The notes: generated from the sequence alone by a model not told the origin. Shown: positions 7,640 through 15,426, numbered from the stretch's first letter. The stretch: 37,207 nucleotides of DNA from Verrucomicrobiota bacterium (GCA_024277195.1 JAJRVS010000313.1:1-37207); one strand, 5' to 3'. Made by a program: numbers and translations.

Positions 7640-7966
7640 ATGTTTTCACCTGATCCCAACCGCCTGGTTTACTGGGCGAATATAGAATTCAGCTATCAGC
7701 AGGGTTCGAAGCACCATGGCGAATTCGCCGGTGGCTGGGTGTATTGTTTTGTCCAGGGGGTGGATGCCCGTGATGCGATGGAGCAGTTCCAGTTGGAGTT
7801 TGCCGGGCGGAAACTCGGAATCGAGTTCGTTGAGTTTGTCAGTCTCTATAACGAGGTGCCCTGGCAGACCGAAGAAGATCAAGATCACTATGATACGATT
7901 GCCCTTCAGGCCTCGTCTTCGGAAGAGGTGGTTTTTGATAGTTTTGAGGTTTACGAACGCCGCTGA
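7640..7966 (+). CDS. Hypothetical protein (108 aa)
   Basis: I do not recognise this protein. It is small, soluble and acidic (many Glu/Asp), with no signal peptide or membrane segment. It starts MFSPDPNRLVYWANIEFSYQ and contains GGWVYCFVQGVDARDAMEQF, which looks like a beta strand followed by a helix, as in compact alpha/beta folds; only one Cys is present. Coding potential is good: the frame is uninterrupted, composition is protein-like and it fills a gap between purH and the desaturase gene on the same strand. It stands 124 bases from purH, so it is probably transcribed on its own. Confidence 0.65.
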   Translation: MFSPDPNRLVYWANIEFSYQQGSKHHGEFAGGWVYCFVQGVDARDAMEQFQLEFAGRKLGIEFVEFVSLYNEVPWQTEEDQDHYDTIALQASSSEEVVFDSFEVYERR

Positions 7967-8060
7967 GTGGGTTCATACCAATTGAGGCTTGAAAGTTGGC
8001 AAGAAGCAGTTCAAGAGCGGGGTTGATTTGCCAAGAATTTGAGTATATAGTTCTCGTTTT

Positions 8061-8080
8061 ATCGTGACTAAGGTCACTAT
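8061..8080. promoter_or_regulatory. CRP/FNR-family-like dyad upstream of the desaturase gene
   Basis: The inverted repeat ATCGTGAC-TAAG-GTCACTAT has 8-base arms with one mismatch and contains GTGA-N6-TCAC, the layout of a CRP-type operator. It lies 36 bases upstream of the desaturase start in an AT-rich promoter region, so binding could control that gene. The regulator is an inference; another dimeric protein could recognise the same dyad. Confidence 0.5.
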
Positions 8081-8115
8081 TTATACATAATCCCCCAACT
8101 CATATATATAATATC

Positions 8116-9282
8116 ATGTCAAAAAACGTTTTAAACCGGATGAATTGGCCTAATACGACCTTTTTGGTTTCCACTTTGATTTGCGCAGTGCTGGTGGTGC
8201 CATGGTATCTGTGGACTCACGGAATCGATCTTTTTCAGATTCTATTGTTCATCTTTTTCTACTTTGCCACAGGCATGAGTATCACCCTGGGTTACCATCG
8301 TTTGTTTTCACATTTGGCGTTTAAAGCCAAATCTCCGGTGAAGTGGTTCACGCTGCTTTTTGGCGCGGGGGCTTTTGAGGGGTCGGTTCTGGAGTGGTCG
8401 GCTGACCATCGCAGGCATCACAAACACGTGGATACCAATGAAGATCCCTATGATATCAACAAGGGATTTTTCCATGCTCATATCGGGTGGCTGCTTTTTG
8501 CTCCAACCGAACCGACGCCGATTGACAATGTCGAGGATTTGAAAAAATCGCCGATGTTGATGTTTCAGCATAAACATTATTTGCCGCTGGCTTTTGGCAT
8601 AGGTTTTGGCTTGCCTGCTTTGATGGGTGGGATCTGGGGTTATTACACTGGCATCGGTGCGGGGAGTGCGGCTTTGGCTAGCTTTTTGATTTCCGGCTTG
8701 CTGCGTGCGGTGGTGGTGCAGCACTTCACTTTTTTCATCAATTCTTTCTGCCACATGATCGGCACCCGTCCTTATTCTACGGATAATACGGCTCGTGACA
8801 GTGCGATCATGGCTTTGTTTACCTACGGGGAGGGTTACCACAACTACCATCATCAGTTCCAACACGATTACCGCAATGCGATCAAACCATGGGGTTATGA
8901 TCCTACCAAATGGGCGATCTGGGCTTTGGACAAAGTGGGTATGGCTTCCGGGCTGCGCCGGGTATCTGATGAAAAGATCCTACAAGCCGAAATCCGTGAG
9001 CAGCAGAAACGTTTTGATGAGCAATTGGAAGCCAAGGGATACTCATTGCCAGCACCGATTCTTGAGTCGCTGCACGCTAGTCAGGACCGATTGAGTCAGG
9101 CGATGAAGGAATGGACGGTTAAAAAAGAGCAGTATCAACTGGCGATGGGCAAACAGATCGAAGCTTCACGCCACCAGATTGCGGAGCTGAAAAAAGAAGC
9201 TCAAGAAGCATCCCATCATGTGCAGGAGATGTTCGAAGAGTGGAAGAACGCGCATTTTTACGCTCAAGCCCAGATGGCTTGA
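8116..9282 (+). CDS. Membrane fatty acid desaturase (acyl-CoA delta-9 type)
   Basis: A protein of 388 residues with the three histidine boxes of membrane di-iron desaturases: H61RLFSH66, H98RRHH102 and H242NYHH246, plus H250 and a further His within TM regions. Four hydrophobic helices flank them (about 14-35, 38-58, 155-180, 185-207). The order and spacing match stearoyl-CoA delta-9 desaturases, which place a cis double bond in acyl chains to keep membranes fluid. Residues 285-388 form an added tail, rich in Gln, Glu, Lys and Ala, likely coiled coil, longer than in most bacterial members. The start ATG 8116 directly follows an AT-rich run and lacks a ribosome binding site. An electron-donor partner is not encoded beside it. 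Confidence 0.93.
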   Translation: MSKNVLNRMNWPNTTFLVSTLICAVLVVPWYLWTHGIDLFQILLFIFFYFATGMSITLGYHRLFSHLAFKAKSPVKWFTLLFGAGAFEGSVLEWSADHRRHHKHVDTNEDPYDINKGFFHAHIGWLLFAPTEPTPIDNVEDLKKSPMLMFQHKHYLPLAFGIGFGLPALMGGIWGYYTGIGAGSAALASFLISGLLRAVVVQHFTFFINSFCHMIGTRPYSTDNTARDSAIMALFTYGEGYHNYHHQFQHDYRNAIKPWGYDPTKWAIWALDKVGMASGLRRVSDEKILQAEIREQQKRFDEQLEAKGYSLPAPILESLHASQDRLSQAMKEWTVKKEQYQLAMGKQIEASRHQIAELKKEAQEASHHVQEMFEEWKNAHFYAQAQMA

Positions 9283-9342
9283 GCGATTGAAAAAGTTAGC
9301 CATTGCTTATTGAAAGCTACCTTACCACGCATCAACATCATT

Positions 9343-9521
9343 GCGCCCTTTTAGGGCTGGCAATAAAACCGATTTAACCCCAGCGCTTCGCACTGCGCTA
9401 TCACATTTTGTCCTTTCAGGACAGTTTGCTTGCATCTCTTTTGCACCAACGGTGCTCAATGATATAGCCCAGTGCGAAGCGCTGGGTAAAAAATTTAATT
9501 CTTCCAGCCCTGCAAAGGGCG
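9343..9521. repeat. Nested palindromic (cloverleaf-like) intergenic repeat element
   Basis: Two inverted repeats are nested. The outer pair is GCGCCCTTTTAGGGCTGG (9343-9360) with CCAGCCCTGCAAAGGGCG (9504-9521). The inner pair is a 23-base arm at 9379-9401 whose reverse complement, with one mismatch, is at 9464-9486. Inside are two small hairpins, GTCCTTTCAGGAC (9410-9422) and GCACCAACGGTGC (9443-9455), and the outer arms are themselves palindromic. Folded as single strand or RNA, it would form a branched cloverleaf. It sits between the desaturase and a convergent lipoprotein gene. I believe similar elements are dispersed in Verrucomicrobia and Bacteroidetes genomes, but cannot confirm that here. 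An open frame that runs through it (9341-9538) is unlikely to be a gene. Confidence 0.8.
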
Positions 9522-9585
9522 AAACGCATAGCGCTTAGCAGCTTAACTATTTTGCCCTGGACCCTGAGAGAGCTGTCGCCTTTTA

Positions 9586-10044
9586 TTATTGTTGCAAACG
9601 TGTGCTGACTTCCTGCAGGAGGTTCTTGTAGTGCGATCTTCTTAAGCCACGAACCTTTTGTTCGTGGGCTCCGAAACTGGAGTCGCGGTGGGTCATGGTG
9701 AATGCGTTGACTTTGACGATGTGGGAACTCGATGAAATCTGTTCGATGCGGACTTTGACTCTCATGCGGGCGGCTCCGCCCATGTAAGAGGCGTATTCAA
9801 TTTGTCTGAGGATATTGCCTTTTTTGATAAAAGTGAGCCCGTAAGTGCTTTCACGCTGGTAACCGTTGACGAGAAAAGTCTCGATGACGGCATAGCGGAT
9901 GTCGGTTTCATTGGAGTTTCGGATTTCGACGGCAGCCAGGGAGTCATCGGTTTTGATCAGGTCCGGCTTTTTGCTGGCGCATGAATTCAGGGAAAATGCC
10001 AGTAGGCTTAGGGCGGTCAGGGCAAGAAGGGAATGTGCTTTCAT
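9586..10044 (-). CDS. Putative lipoprotein (152 aa)
   Basis: A signal peptide ends in a lipobox cysteine at position 22 (FSLNSC), followed by a mature domain of about 130 residues. It contains ETDIRYAVIETFLVNGYQ and TYGLTFIKKGNILRQIEYASYM, an alternating pattern suggestive of an alpha/beta outer-surface or periplasmic domain. I do not recognise a family. It is likely attached to the inner leaflet of the outer membrane. It is convergent with the desaturase gene, with the palindromic element in between, and divergent from the oxidase locus. Confidence 0.75.
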   Translation of the reverse strand: MKAHSLLALTALSLLAFSLNSCASKKPDLIKTDDSLAAVEIRNSNETDIRYAVIETFLVNGYQRESTYGLTFIKKGNILRQIEYASYMGGAARMRVKVRIEQISSSSHIVKVNAFTMTHRDSSFGAHEQKVRGLRRSHYKNLLQEVSTRLQQ

Positions 10045-10128
10045 AGATGTTGGTTTGAGTAATTAAAGGGTGTGTTAGTTTGATTTACCGGTTTTTTGCC
10101 GATGAGCAATAAAGAAAATCAAAAGGAT

Positions 10129-10251
10129 ATGAAATATAACTGGACAGCTATTCTGTTTGGGCTCATTCTGAGGGTGAAAAAAACAGTAGTTTTGGAGCCT
10201 GATGCCAAAAAATGCGGTGAAGCCTGCAAGGAATGCGGTGCAGAATATTAG
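10129..10251 (+). CDS. Possible small Cys-rich protein (40 aa) upstream of ccoS
   Basis: A short open frame encodes MKYNWTAILFGLILRVKK, then a tail ending with KKCGEACKECGAEY. The frame can also begin at ATG 10102 (49 residues). It has one short hydrophobic stretch and a CxxxCxxC cluster, a pattern seen in small metal-binding or redox proteins. It lies 44 bases before the ccoS ATG on the same strand, so a role in copper or heme handling for the oxidase can be imagined. There is no usable Shine-Dalgarno sequence and the frame is short, so it may be fortuitous. Confidence 0.35.
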   Translation: MKYNWTAILFGLILRVKKTVVLEPDAKKCGEACKECGAEY

Positions 10252-10295
10252 AATGGCTTGAAGCTCAGAAGTCTGATCTGCAAAAGAGTGGGAAT

Positions 10296-10442
10296 ATGGA
10301 AGTGCTGATATTTACCTTGTTTATTAGTTTGTTGTTGGCGATTCTTTTCATCGTGCTGTTTTTGCGGGATAGGCAAGGACGGCAGAGCAGCAGTTTGGAT
10401 CAAGAAGCCTTGTTGCCTCTGGAAGACGATGATGCCAAGTGA
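10296..10442 (+). CDS. ccoS: cbb3-type oxidase assembly protein CcoS
   Basis: A protein of 48 residues with one N-terminal membrane helix (MEVLIFTLFISLLLAILFIV), a short positively charged stretch (LRDRQGRQ), and an acidic tail ending LPLEDDDAK. This matches the CcoS layout of one helix and a short cytoplasmic tail. CcoS is needed to insert heme b and copper into the catalytic subunit. The ATG at 10296 is preferred over the in-frame ATG 10233, because the additional 21 residues precede the natural helix start. Position directly upstream of ccoNO supports the call. Confidence 0.75.
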   Translation: MEVLIFTLFISLLLAILFIVLFLRDRQGRQSSSLDQEALLPLEDDDAK

Positions 10443-10505
10443 CTTTTCGATTAAAGAAAAAAATTAAAATACGGTTTTTTATTAAATGCATCTAGATTTG
10501 GGGCA

Positions 10506-10534
10506 TTGACGTAATAAGCGTAAACTCGTATAGC
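10506..10534 (+). promoter_or_regulatory. Candidate promoter for the ccoNO operon
   Basis: TTGACG (10506-10511), a 17-base spacer and TATAGC (10529-10534) match a sigma-70 promoter. Transcription would begin near 10541, only a few bases before ATG 10544 and about 15 before the next in-frame ATG (10556), so the message would be leaderless or nearly so. The -10 box lies in the palindrome TATAGCTATA. Confidence 0.45.
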
Positions 10535-10543
10535 TATACAAGA

Positions 10544-13069
10544 ATGACAGACGGAATGAGCAAACAACAAGCAGGTTTGAAGCAGACGATTGAATTCGAC
10601 GATAAGTCAGTGAGATGGTTTATGGGAGCTTCCATTGTGTGGGCCTTGGTAGCGATGTTGGTGGGGGTGATTATCGCCTTTCAGCTGAACTTCTGGCAGG
10701 TGAATGGAAAGTTTTTGGAGTGGATCACTTTTGGCGCCTTCAAAACAGAGGGTTTGCAGTATATTACTTTCGGGCGTTTGCGGCCGCTGCACACCAATGC
10801 GGCGATTTTTGCCTTTGTCGGCAATATGATGTTCGCGGGGATTTATTATTCGACCCAGCGTTTGTGTAAATGTCGTACGGCGTCTGATTTACTGTCGCGG
10901 ATTCATTTTTGGGGATGGCAGTTGATCATTGTGTCAGCAGCGGTGACTTTGCCGATAGGGCTGACCCGGGGGAAGGAATACGCCGAACTGATCTGGCCGA
11001 TCAATATCGCGGTGGCGGTGATTTGGTTGGTTTTTGGCTTTAACTTTTTGTGGACGCTGAAAAAACGCAACGAGCCTTCTTTGTATGTGGCTTTGTGGTT
11101 TTACATTGCGACGATTATTACGGTCACAGTTCTGTATGTGGTTAATCATTTGCAGATTCCGACCAGTCTGACACATGCTTATCCGATATTCTCGGGGGTG
11201 CAGGATGCTCTGGTTCAGTGGTGGTATGGGCACAATGCGGTGGCCTTTTTCCTCACTACTCCGATGCTGGGCATCATGTATTATTTCCTGCCCAAAGCGG
11301 CGGATCGTCCGGTCTATTCCTACCGTCTGTCGATCATTCACTTTTGGTCTTTGGTTTTCATTTATATCTGGGCAGGGCCGCATCATTTGTTGAACACCGC
11401 TTTACCCAAGTGGCTGCAGATGTTGGCGATGTTTTTCAGTTTGATGCTGTGGGCACCGTCTTGGGGAGGCATGTTGAACGGCTTGCTGACTTTGCGCGGA
11501 GCCTGGGATAAATTGCGCACCGATCCGGTGATTAAGTTTTTTGTCGCGGCGGTGACTTTTTACGGTATGTGCACTTTCGAGGGGCCGCTGTTGGCGATTC
11601 GTTCGGTGAATGCGCTGTCTCATTATACGGACTGGACGATTGGTCATGTGCACAGTGGCACGCTCGGCTGGAATGGTTTTCTGGCTGCCGGTATGTTTTA
11701 TTGGCTGGCTCCACGTTTGTGGAAAACGAAATTGTGGTCGGAGTCTTTGGCTAACATGCATTTCTGGGTCGGATTGATTGGCATCCTGCTCTATGTGGGC
11801 TCGATGTGGGTGGCTGGCATCATGCAAGGGCTATTGCTCAATCAGACCGACGAGACCGGAACCCGTTTGATCTATGAGTTCGCGGAAACCGTGGATAAAA
11901 TCAATCTGCTGCTCTTTGCTCGAGCTGTAGGGGGAACTCTGTTCCTAGTTGGCTTCATTCTGTTGGCAGTGAATATTCTGATGACGGCACTTTCAGGGCA
12001 GTCGGTCAATGGCAAGGTTGAGGTTTACGTTGAAGAAGAGAAAAAACAGGATCGCATGACCTGGACGCAGGTATTTCGTAATGACCCGATCGGTTATACC
12101 TTCTGGATCATCGTTTTCATGCTGTTGTGGTTCTTTCTGCCACCTTTTGCCAACTGGATTGCCTTGGCGATTATGTTGATTTTGTCTTGGATGGCGGTGC
12201 GGGCTTTCAAAAAGTCGACCAAAACCTGGTCGGAATGGCATGAGACCTTGTTGGAGAACTACATGCCGTTCACGGTGTTGGTATTCATCGCGATGTTCAT
12301 CGGTGGAGCGATCCAGATCATCCCGACGGTTACCGTCAACCGGGCGAAAAATATCGAGGACCGTTTGCAGGTTCCTTATACACCGCTGGAGTTGGCAGGT
12401 CGGGACATCTATGTCAGTGAGGGTTGTTACAACTGTCACTCACAGATGATCAGAACCTTGGTGCCTGAGGTGATGCGTTATGGTGATTATTCTAGGATGG
12501 GAGAATCCATTTACGACTTTCCGTTCCAGTGGGGATCAAAACGCACCGGTCCTGATCTGGCGCGTGAGGCAGGGAAACGTGGTGATGATTGGCATTTCAC
12601 TCACATGATGAATCCCCGCAGTCTGAACAGTCAGTCGCGTATGCCTAATTATATTTGGCTGGCGCATAAAGATACGGACATCAAAGCCCTGCCTTCGAAG
12701 ATCGCGGTGCAGCGTCGTCTGGGGGTTCCTTATGAAGCGATGACTAAGAATGTGATCCTGGATAAAGCAAAAAAACAGGCGCAGGAAATCGCTTCGCGTT
12801 TGATCGATGCCCAGGTATCGATTCCTGAAAAACCAGGGGTGAAAATCACCTCCAGTGAAGAGGCTAAAGAGTATTTGCAGAGCAAGCAAATTGTGGCTCT
12901 GATCGCTTACTTGCAGAAAGTGGGAACTTACGAAGAGGTGGCGCCTAAAGAGGAAGGCGAACACAAACCTTCAACGATCCTTCCTGGATTGCCTGATACC
13001 TACCGACCTGCTCATACTGAGGAGAAAAAGGTAACTGAGGGCAAAGCTGAAAAAGCTGCTGCCGAGTAA
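10544..13069 (+). CDS. ccoNO: cbb3-type cytochrome c oxidase, fused catalytic (CcoN) and monoheme (CcoO) subunits
   Basis: A protein of 841 residues joining two subunits that are normally separate. Residues 1-485 are CcoN: twelve helices, low-spin heme ligands H83 and H370, heme b3 ligand H368, CuB ligands H230, H280 and H281, and Y274 six residues before the His pair, as in the Tyr-His cross-link of C-family oxidases. A linker with a further helix pair (517-550) leads to CcoO: an anchor helix (574-595), IIPTVTVNRAKN, and heme c motif C628YNCH632 with the probable axial Met700. The enzyme reduces oxygen with high affinity and conserves proton-motive force. ATG 10544 is used; ATG 10556 is nearly as good. 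Confidence 0.96.
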   Translation: MTDGMSKQQAGLKQTIEFDDKSVRWFMGASIVWALVAMLVGVIIAFQLNFWQVNGKFLEWITFGAFKTEGLQYITFGRLRPLHTNAAIFAFVGNMMFAGIYYSTQRLCKCRTASDLLSRIHFWGWQLIIVSAAVTLPIGLTRGKEYAELIWPINIAVAVIWLVFGFNFLWTLKKRNEPSLYVALWFYIATIITVTVLYVVNHLQIPTSLTHAYPIFSGVQDALVQWWYGHNAVAFFLTTPMLGIMYYFLPKAADRPVYSYRLSIIHFWSLVFIYIWAGPHHLLNTALPKWLQMLAMFFSLMLWAPSWGGMLNGLLTLRGAWDKLRTDPVIKFFVAAVTFYGMCTFEGPLLAIRSVNALSHYTDWTIGHVHSGTLGWNGFLAAGMFYWLAPRLWKTKLWSESLANMHFWVGLIGILLYVGSMWVAGIMQGLLLNQTDETGTRLIYEFAETVDKINLLLFARAVGGTLFLVGFILLAVNILMTALSGQSVNGKVEVYVEEEKKQDRMTWTQVFRNDPIGYTFWIIVFMLLWFFLPPFANWIALAIMLILSWMAVRAFKKSTKTWSEWHETLLENYMPFTVLVFIAMFIGGAIQIIPTVTVNRAKNIEDRLQVPYTPLELAGRDIYVSEGCYNCHSQMIRTLVPEVMRYGDYSRMGESIYDFPFQWGSKRTGPDLAREAGKRGDDWHFTHMMNPRSLNSQSRMPNYIWLAHKDTDIKALPSKIAVQRRLGVPYEAMTKNVILDKAKKQAQEIASRLIDAQVSIPEKPGVKITSSEEAKEYLQSKQIVALIAYLQKVGTYEEVAPKEEGEHKPSTILPGLPDTYRPAHTEEKKVTEGKAEKAAAE

Positions 13070-13099
13070 GCAAAATAATAAACCTAAGCACCTGCGATC

Positions 13100-13297
13100 A
13101 TGTTTAAACGATTGATATTAGAAGAGTGGCAGATGGTCATCCCGGTGGTGGCCTTTGCCCTGACCTTCGCCGTGTTTTTGGTATTGAGTGCCAAAGCTAT
13201 CCTGTTGGGGAAAAAACAATCCGAGCACATGGCGAGTTTGCCTTTGGCAAATGACGATGGATCGCAGCAAAAAGATAAACATTCTGACTTGAATTGA
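13100..13297 (+). CDS. ccoQ: cbb3-type oxidase subunit CcoQ-like protein (65 aa)
   Basis: A small protein with one transmembrane helix (about residues 12-35, MVIPVVAFALTFAVFLVL) and a charged hydrophilic tail. This is the usual shape of CcoQ/FixQ, which stabilises the CcoP contact with the CcoNO core. Sequence identity to known CcoQ is not obvious, so the call rests mainly on size, topology and its place between ccoNO and ccoP. It ends two bases before the ccoP start, which indicates cotranscription. Confidence 0.65.
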   Translation: MFKRLILEEWQMVIPVVAFALTFAVFLVLSAKAILLGKKQSEHMASLPLANDDGSQQKDKHSDLN

Positions 13298-13298
13298 A

Positions 13299-13937
13299 AT
13301 GGCTGAAAATAAAGACACTACAGCGGAGGAAAAAACCAAGGTGGAGCAGGAGCAACTGCCCGAAGGCGTGGTTTTACGGGATCACGTTTATGATGGGATT
13401 CAAGAGTATGATCAACGCCTGCCGAACTGGTGGTTGTTCACTCTCTATATCATGATCGTATTTTTTGTCGGTTATTGGGTGGCTTATTACCAGTTTGGCT
13501 GGATCAAAAGTGATGTTGAGCGGCTGAATGATGCGATGGCCGTGGTTAAAGCTGCGCAGAAAAAAGAGTTGGATAAGGTGGTCGCCAATCTGGATGATGA
13601 TTCTCTGTGGAAGATGTCCCAGGATCCGGCAGTGGTTTCTGCTGGGGAGAAAACATTTCAGACGATTTGTTTTGCCTGTCATGGCAAGGACTTATCAGCA
13701 ACCATGGGGGGCGCCAAATTACCTGGTGAACCGCTGGACGATGCTATTTGGAAATACGGTGAGGGTAAACCCATGGGGGTTTTTGATACGGTGATGAAAG
13801 GCTCTCCAGATAAAACCAAGGGGATGGTCGCTTTTGAGGGTCAACTTGGAGCTAAAGGGGTGGTGGAAGTGGTGGCTTACATTCTCAATCATCATGAAGC
13901 AAAATCCGATGGTTCGGCCCAGCCAAAAGGAAAATAA
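13299..13937 (+). CDS. ccoP: cbb3-type oxidase subunit CcoP, monoheme form
   Basis: A protein of 212 residues. The N-terminal cytoplasmic segment contains HVYDGIQEYDQRLPNWW, the CcoP signature just before the single membrane helix (43-66). After it comes one class I cytochrome c domain with heme motif C124FACH128, WKYGEGKPMGVFDTVMKG and a likely axial Met176. Classical CcoP has two hemes; here only one CxxCH is present and the protein is about 90 residues shorter. It still should pass electrons from soluble cytochrome c to the heme of the CcoO part. The gene starts two bases after ccoQ. Confidence 0.93.
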   Translation: MAENKDTTAEEKTKVEQEQLPEGVVLRDHVYDGIQEYDQRLPNWWLFTLYIMIVFFVGYWVAYYQFGWIKSDVERLNDAMAVVKAAQKKELDKVVANLDDDSLWKMSQDPAVVSAGEKTFQTICFACHGKDLSATMGGAKLPGEPLDDAIWKYGEGKPMGVFDTVMKGSPDKTKGMVAFEGQLGAKGVVEVVAYILNHHEAKSDGSAQPKGK

Positions 13938-13983
13938 AAAGCAGTTGTGAATCGAAAGATACGGCTGCCTGTTGTAAAACATC

Positions 13984-15426
13984 ATGGCACGTCAGAAAAA
14001 GCCGAATCTGGATTCTGTTACTACGATTAACGTAGACGGTTCCCATTTCAGTCCGCAACCGGCGGATGTGAAGGGGCCGTTTACTTCATTGCGGCGTTGG
14101 TTTGGCCTGATCCTATTGGTGGTCTATGTGGCTTTACCTTGGATTCAGATCAATGGTTATCCTGCCTTGTTTTTTGATTTGGCCCATCGCCGCTTCCATT
14201 TGTTCGGACTGACCTTTTTGGCTCAGGATTTGTGGTTGGCCTTTTTTGTGATAGCAGGGCTTGGTCTGGGGCTTTTTTATGTGACGTCCTTGTTTGGCAG
14301 GTTGTGGTGTGGTTGGGCTTGTCCTTACACGGTTTTTTTAGAGCACATCTATCGTCGTATCGAGCGGTGGATAGATGGTGATGCCGCTGCTCGCAGGCAG
14401 TTGCAGAAAGCGCCTTGGACGAGGAGCAAATTGGTGAAACGGGTGGTCAAACACAGTCTGTTTATACTGGTGGCACTGGTTATTGCCAATGTGTTTTTGT
14501 CTTACTTTGTTTCGTTGTCGAGTCTTTATGAATATGTGAAACGCCCACCGCTGGAGAACGCCAAGGCGTTTGGAGTGGTGATGTTTTTAACCCTGTGTTT
14601 GTATTTTTGCTTTGCTTGGTTTCGGGAGCAGTTTTGTATTATCATGTGTCCTTATGGTCGCATTCAGTCAGCACTGACGGATGAAAACACTATGGTGATT
14701 GGTTATGACGGTCGCCGTGGTGAGCCGCGAGGTAAGGATCGCAAGGGGGAGAACTCTGAAGCAGGTGATTGTGTGAGTTGCCAGCGTTGTGTGCAGGTGT
14801 GTCCGACCGGTATCGATATTCGCAATGGATTGCAGATGGAGTGCATTGGTTGTGCGGCTTGTGTTGATGCTTGCGATGCGATCATGCATCGTTTGAAGCG
14901 TCCCAAAGGCTTGATCCGCTATGATTCACTGGAGGGGTTGAATGGGGGCAAAACCCGTTACCTGCGCCCTCGTGTGATGGTTTATACGGTGGCCTTAGTG
15001 GTGGGTTTTTTGGCGATGATTTATCTTTTGTCCGGATTACATTCGGTGTTTGCCGACGTGAACCGGATGAACGGGCAGCCTTATTATGTGACAGATGAAG
15101 GGGTGCGTAATCAGTATCAAATTCGCTTGATGACCAAGCTGAACCAAGCAACGACCTTTACCATCGAGGTGGTGGATGCTCCCGAAGGTTTGGTATTGAG
15201 CGGTTTTGATCAATCGATCACCTTGGAGGCGCAGAGTGAAGCGGTGCGTCCGTTTTTGGCGATGATTTCCAAGGATCAATATACTGGGCAGTTTGAATTG
15301 AAATTGTCGATCAAATCGACACCCGGTGATGATGAGTTGATTAAGACGGTAAGGTTTTTAGGGCCGAGTGCCTACTTGTTGCGCGAGAAGGGAGTAAAAG
15401 AGGCGGGAGGAAAACAAACAAAATGA
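13984..15426 (+). CDS. ccoG: Cytochrome c oxidase accessory protein CcoG (polyferredoxin-type)
   Basis: A membrane iron-sulfur protein of 480 residues, needed for copper delivery to cbb3 oxidase (Cu(II) reduction in the cytoplasm has been proposed for CcoG). Visible motifs: several helices in the first half, CGWACPYTVFLEH at 109-121, FCIIMCPYGR near 217-226, and two 4Fe-4S groups in DCVSCQRCVQVCPTG and ECIGCAACVDACD. The C-terminal part (about 340-480) has one more helix and an immunoglobulin-like IgFixG domain. It lies 46 bases after ccoP, and its stop overlaps the next start (ATGATGA). Confidence 0.96.
   Translation: MARQKKPNLDSVTTINVDGSHFSPQPADVKGPFTSLRRWFGLILLVVYVALPWIQINGYPALFFDLAHRRFHLFGLTFLAQDLWLAFFVIAGLGLGLFYVTSLFGRLWCGWACPYTVFLEHIYRRIERWIDGDAAARRQLQKAPWTRSKLVKRVVKHSLFILVALVIANVFLSYFVSLSSLYEYVKRPPLENAKAFGVVMFLTLCLYFCFAWFREQFCIIMCPYGRIQSALTDENTMVIGYDGRRGEPRGKDRKGENSEAGDCVSCQRCVQVCPTGIDIRNGLQMECIGCAACVDACDAIMHRLKRPKGLIRYDSLEGLNGGKTRYLRPRVMVYTVALVVGFLAMIYLLSGLHSVFADVNRMNGQPYYVTDEGVRNQYQIRLMTKLNQATTFTIEVVDAPEGLVLSGFDQSITLEAQSEAVRPFLAMISKDQYTGQFELKLSIKSTPGDDELIKTVRFLGPSAYLLREKGVKEAGGKQTK

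Noticed and set aside
8107-8112. TATAAT just before the desaturase ATG as a -10 box
   Set aside because: Only three bases remain before the ATG, so transcription would begin inside the coding sequence.
9341-9538. Open frame of 65 codons inside the palindromic element
   Set aside because: It lies almost entirely within nested inverted repeats and looks like a translated repeat, with no ribosome binding site and no neighbours on its strand.
10233-10295. Earlier start of ccoS
   Set aside because: The additional residues (MRCRILEWLEAQK...) precede the natural helix start and overlap the small Cys-rich frame.
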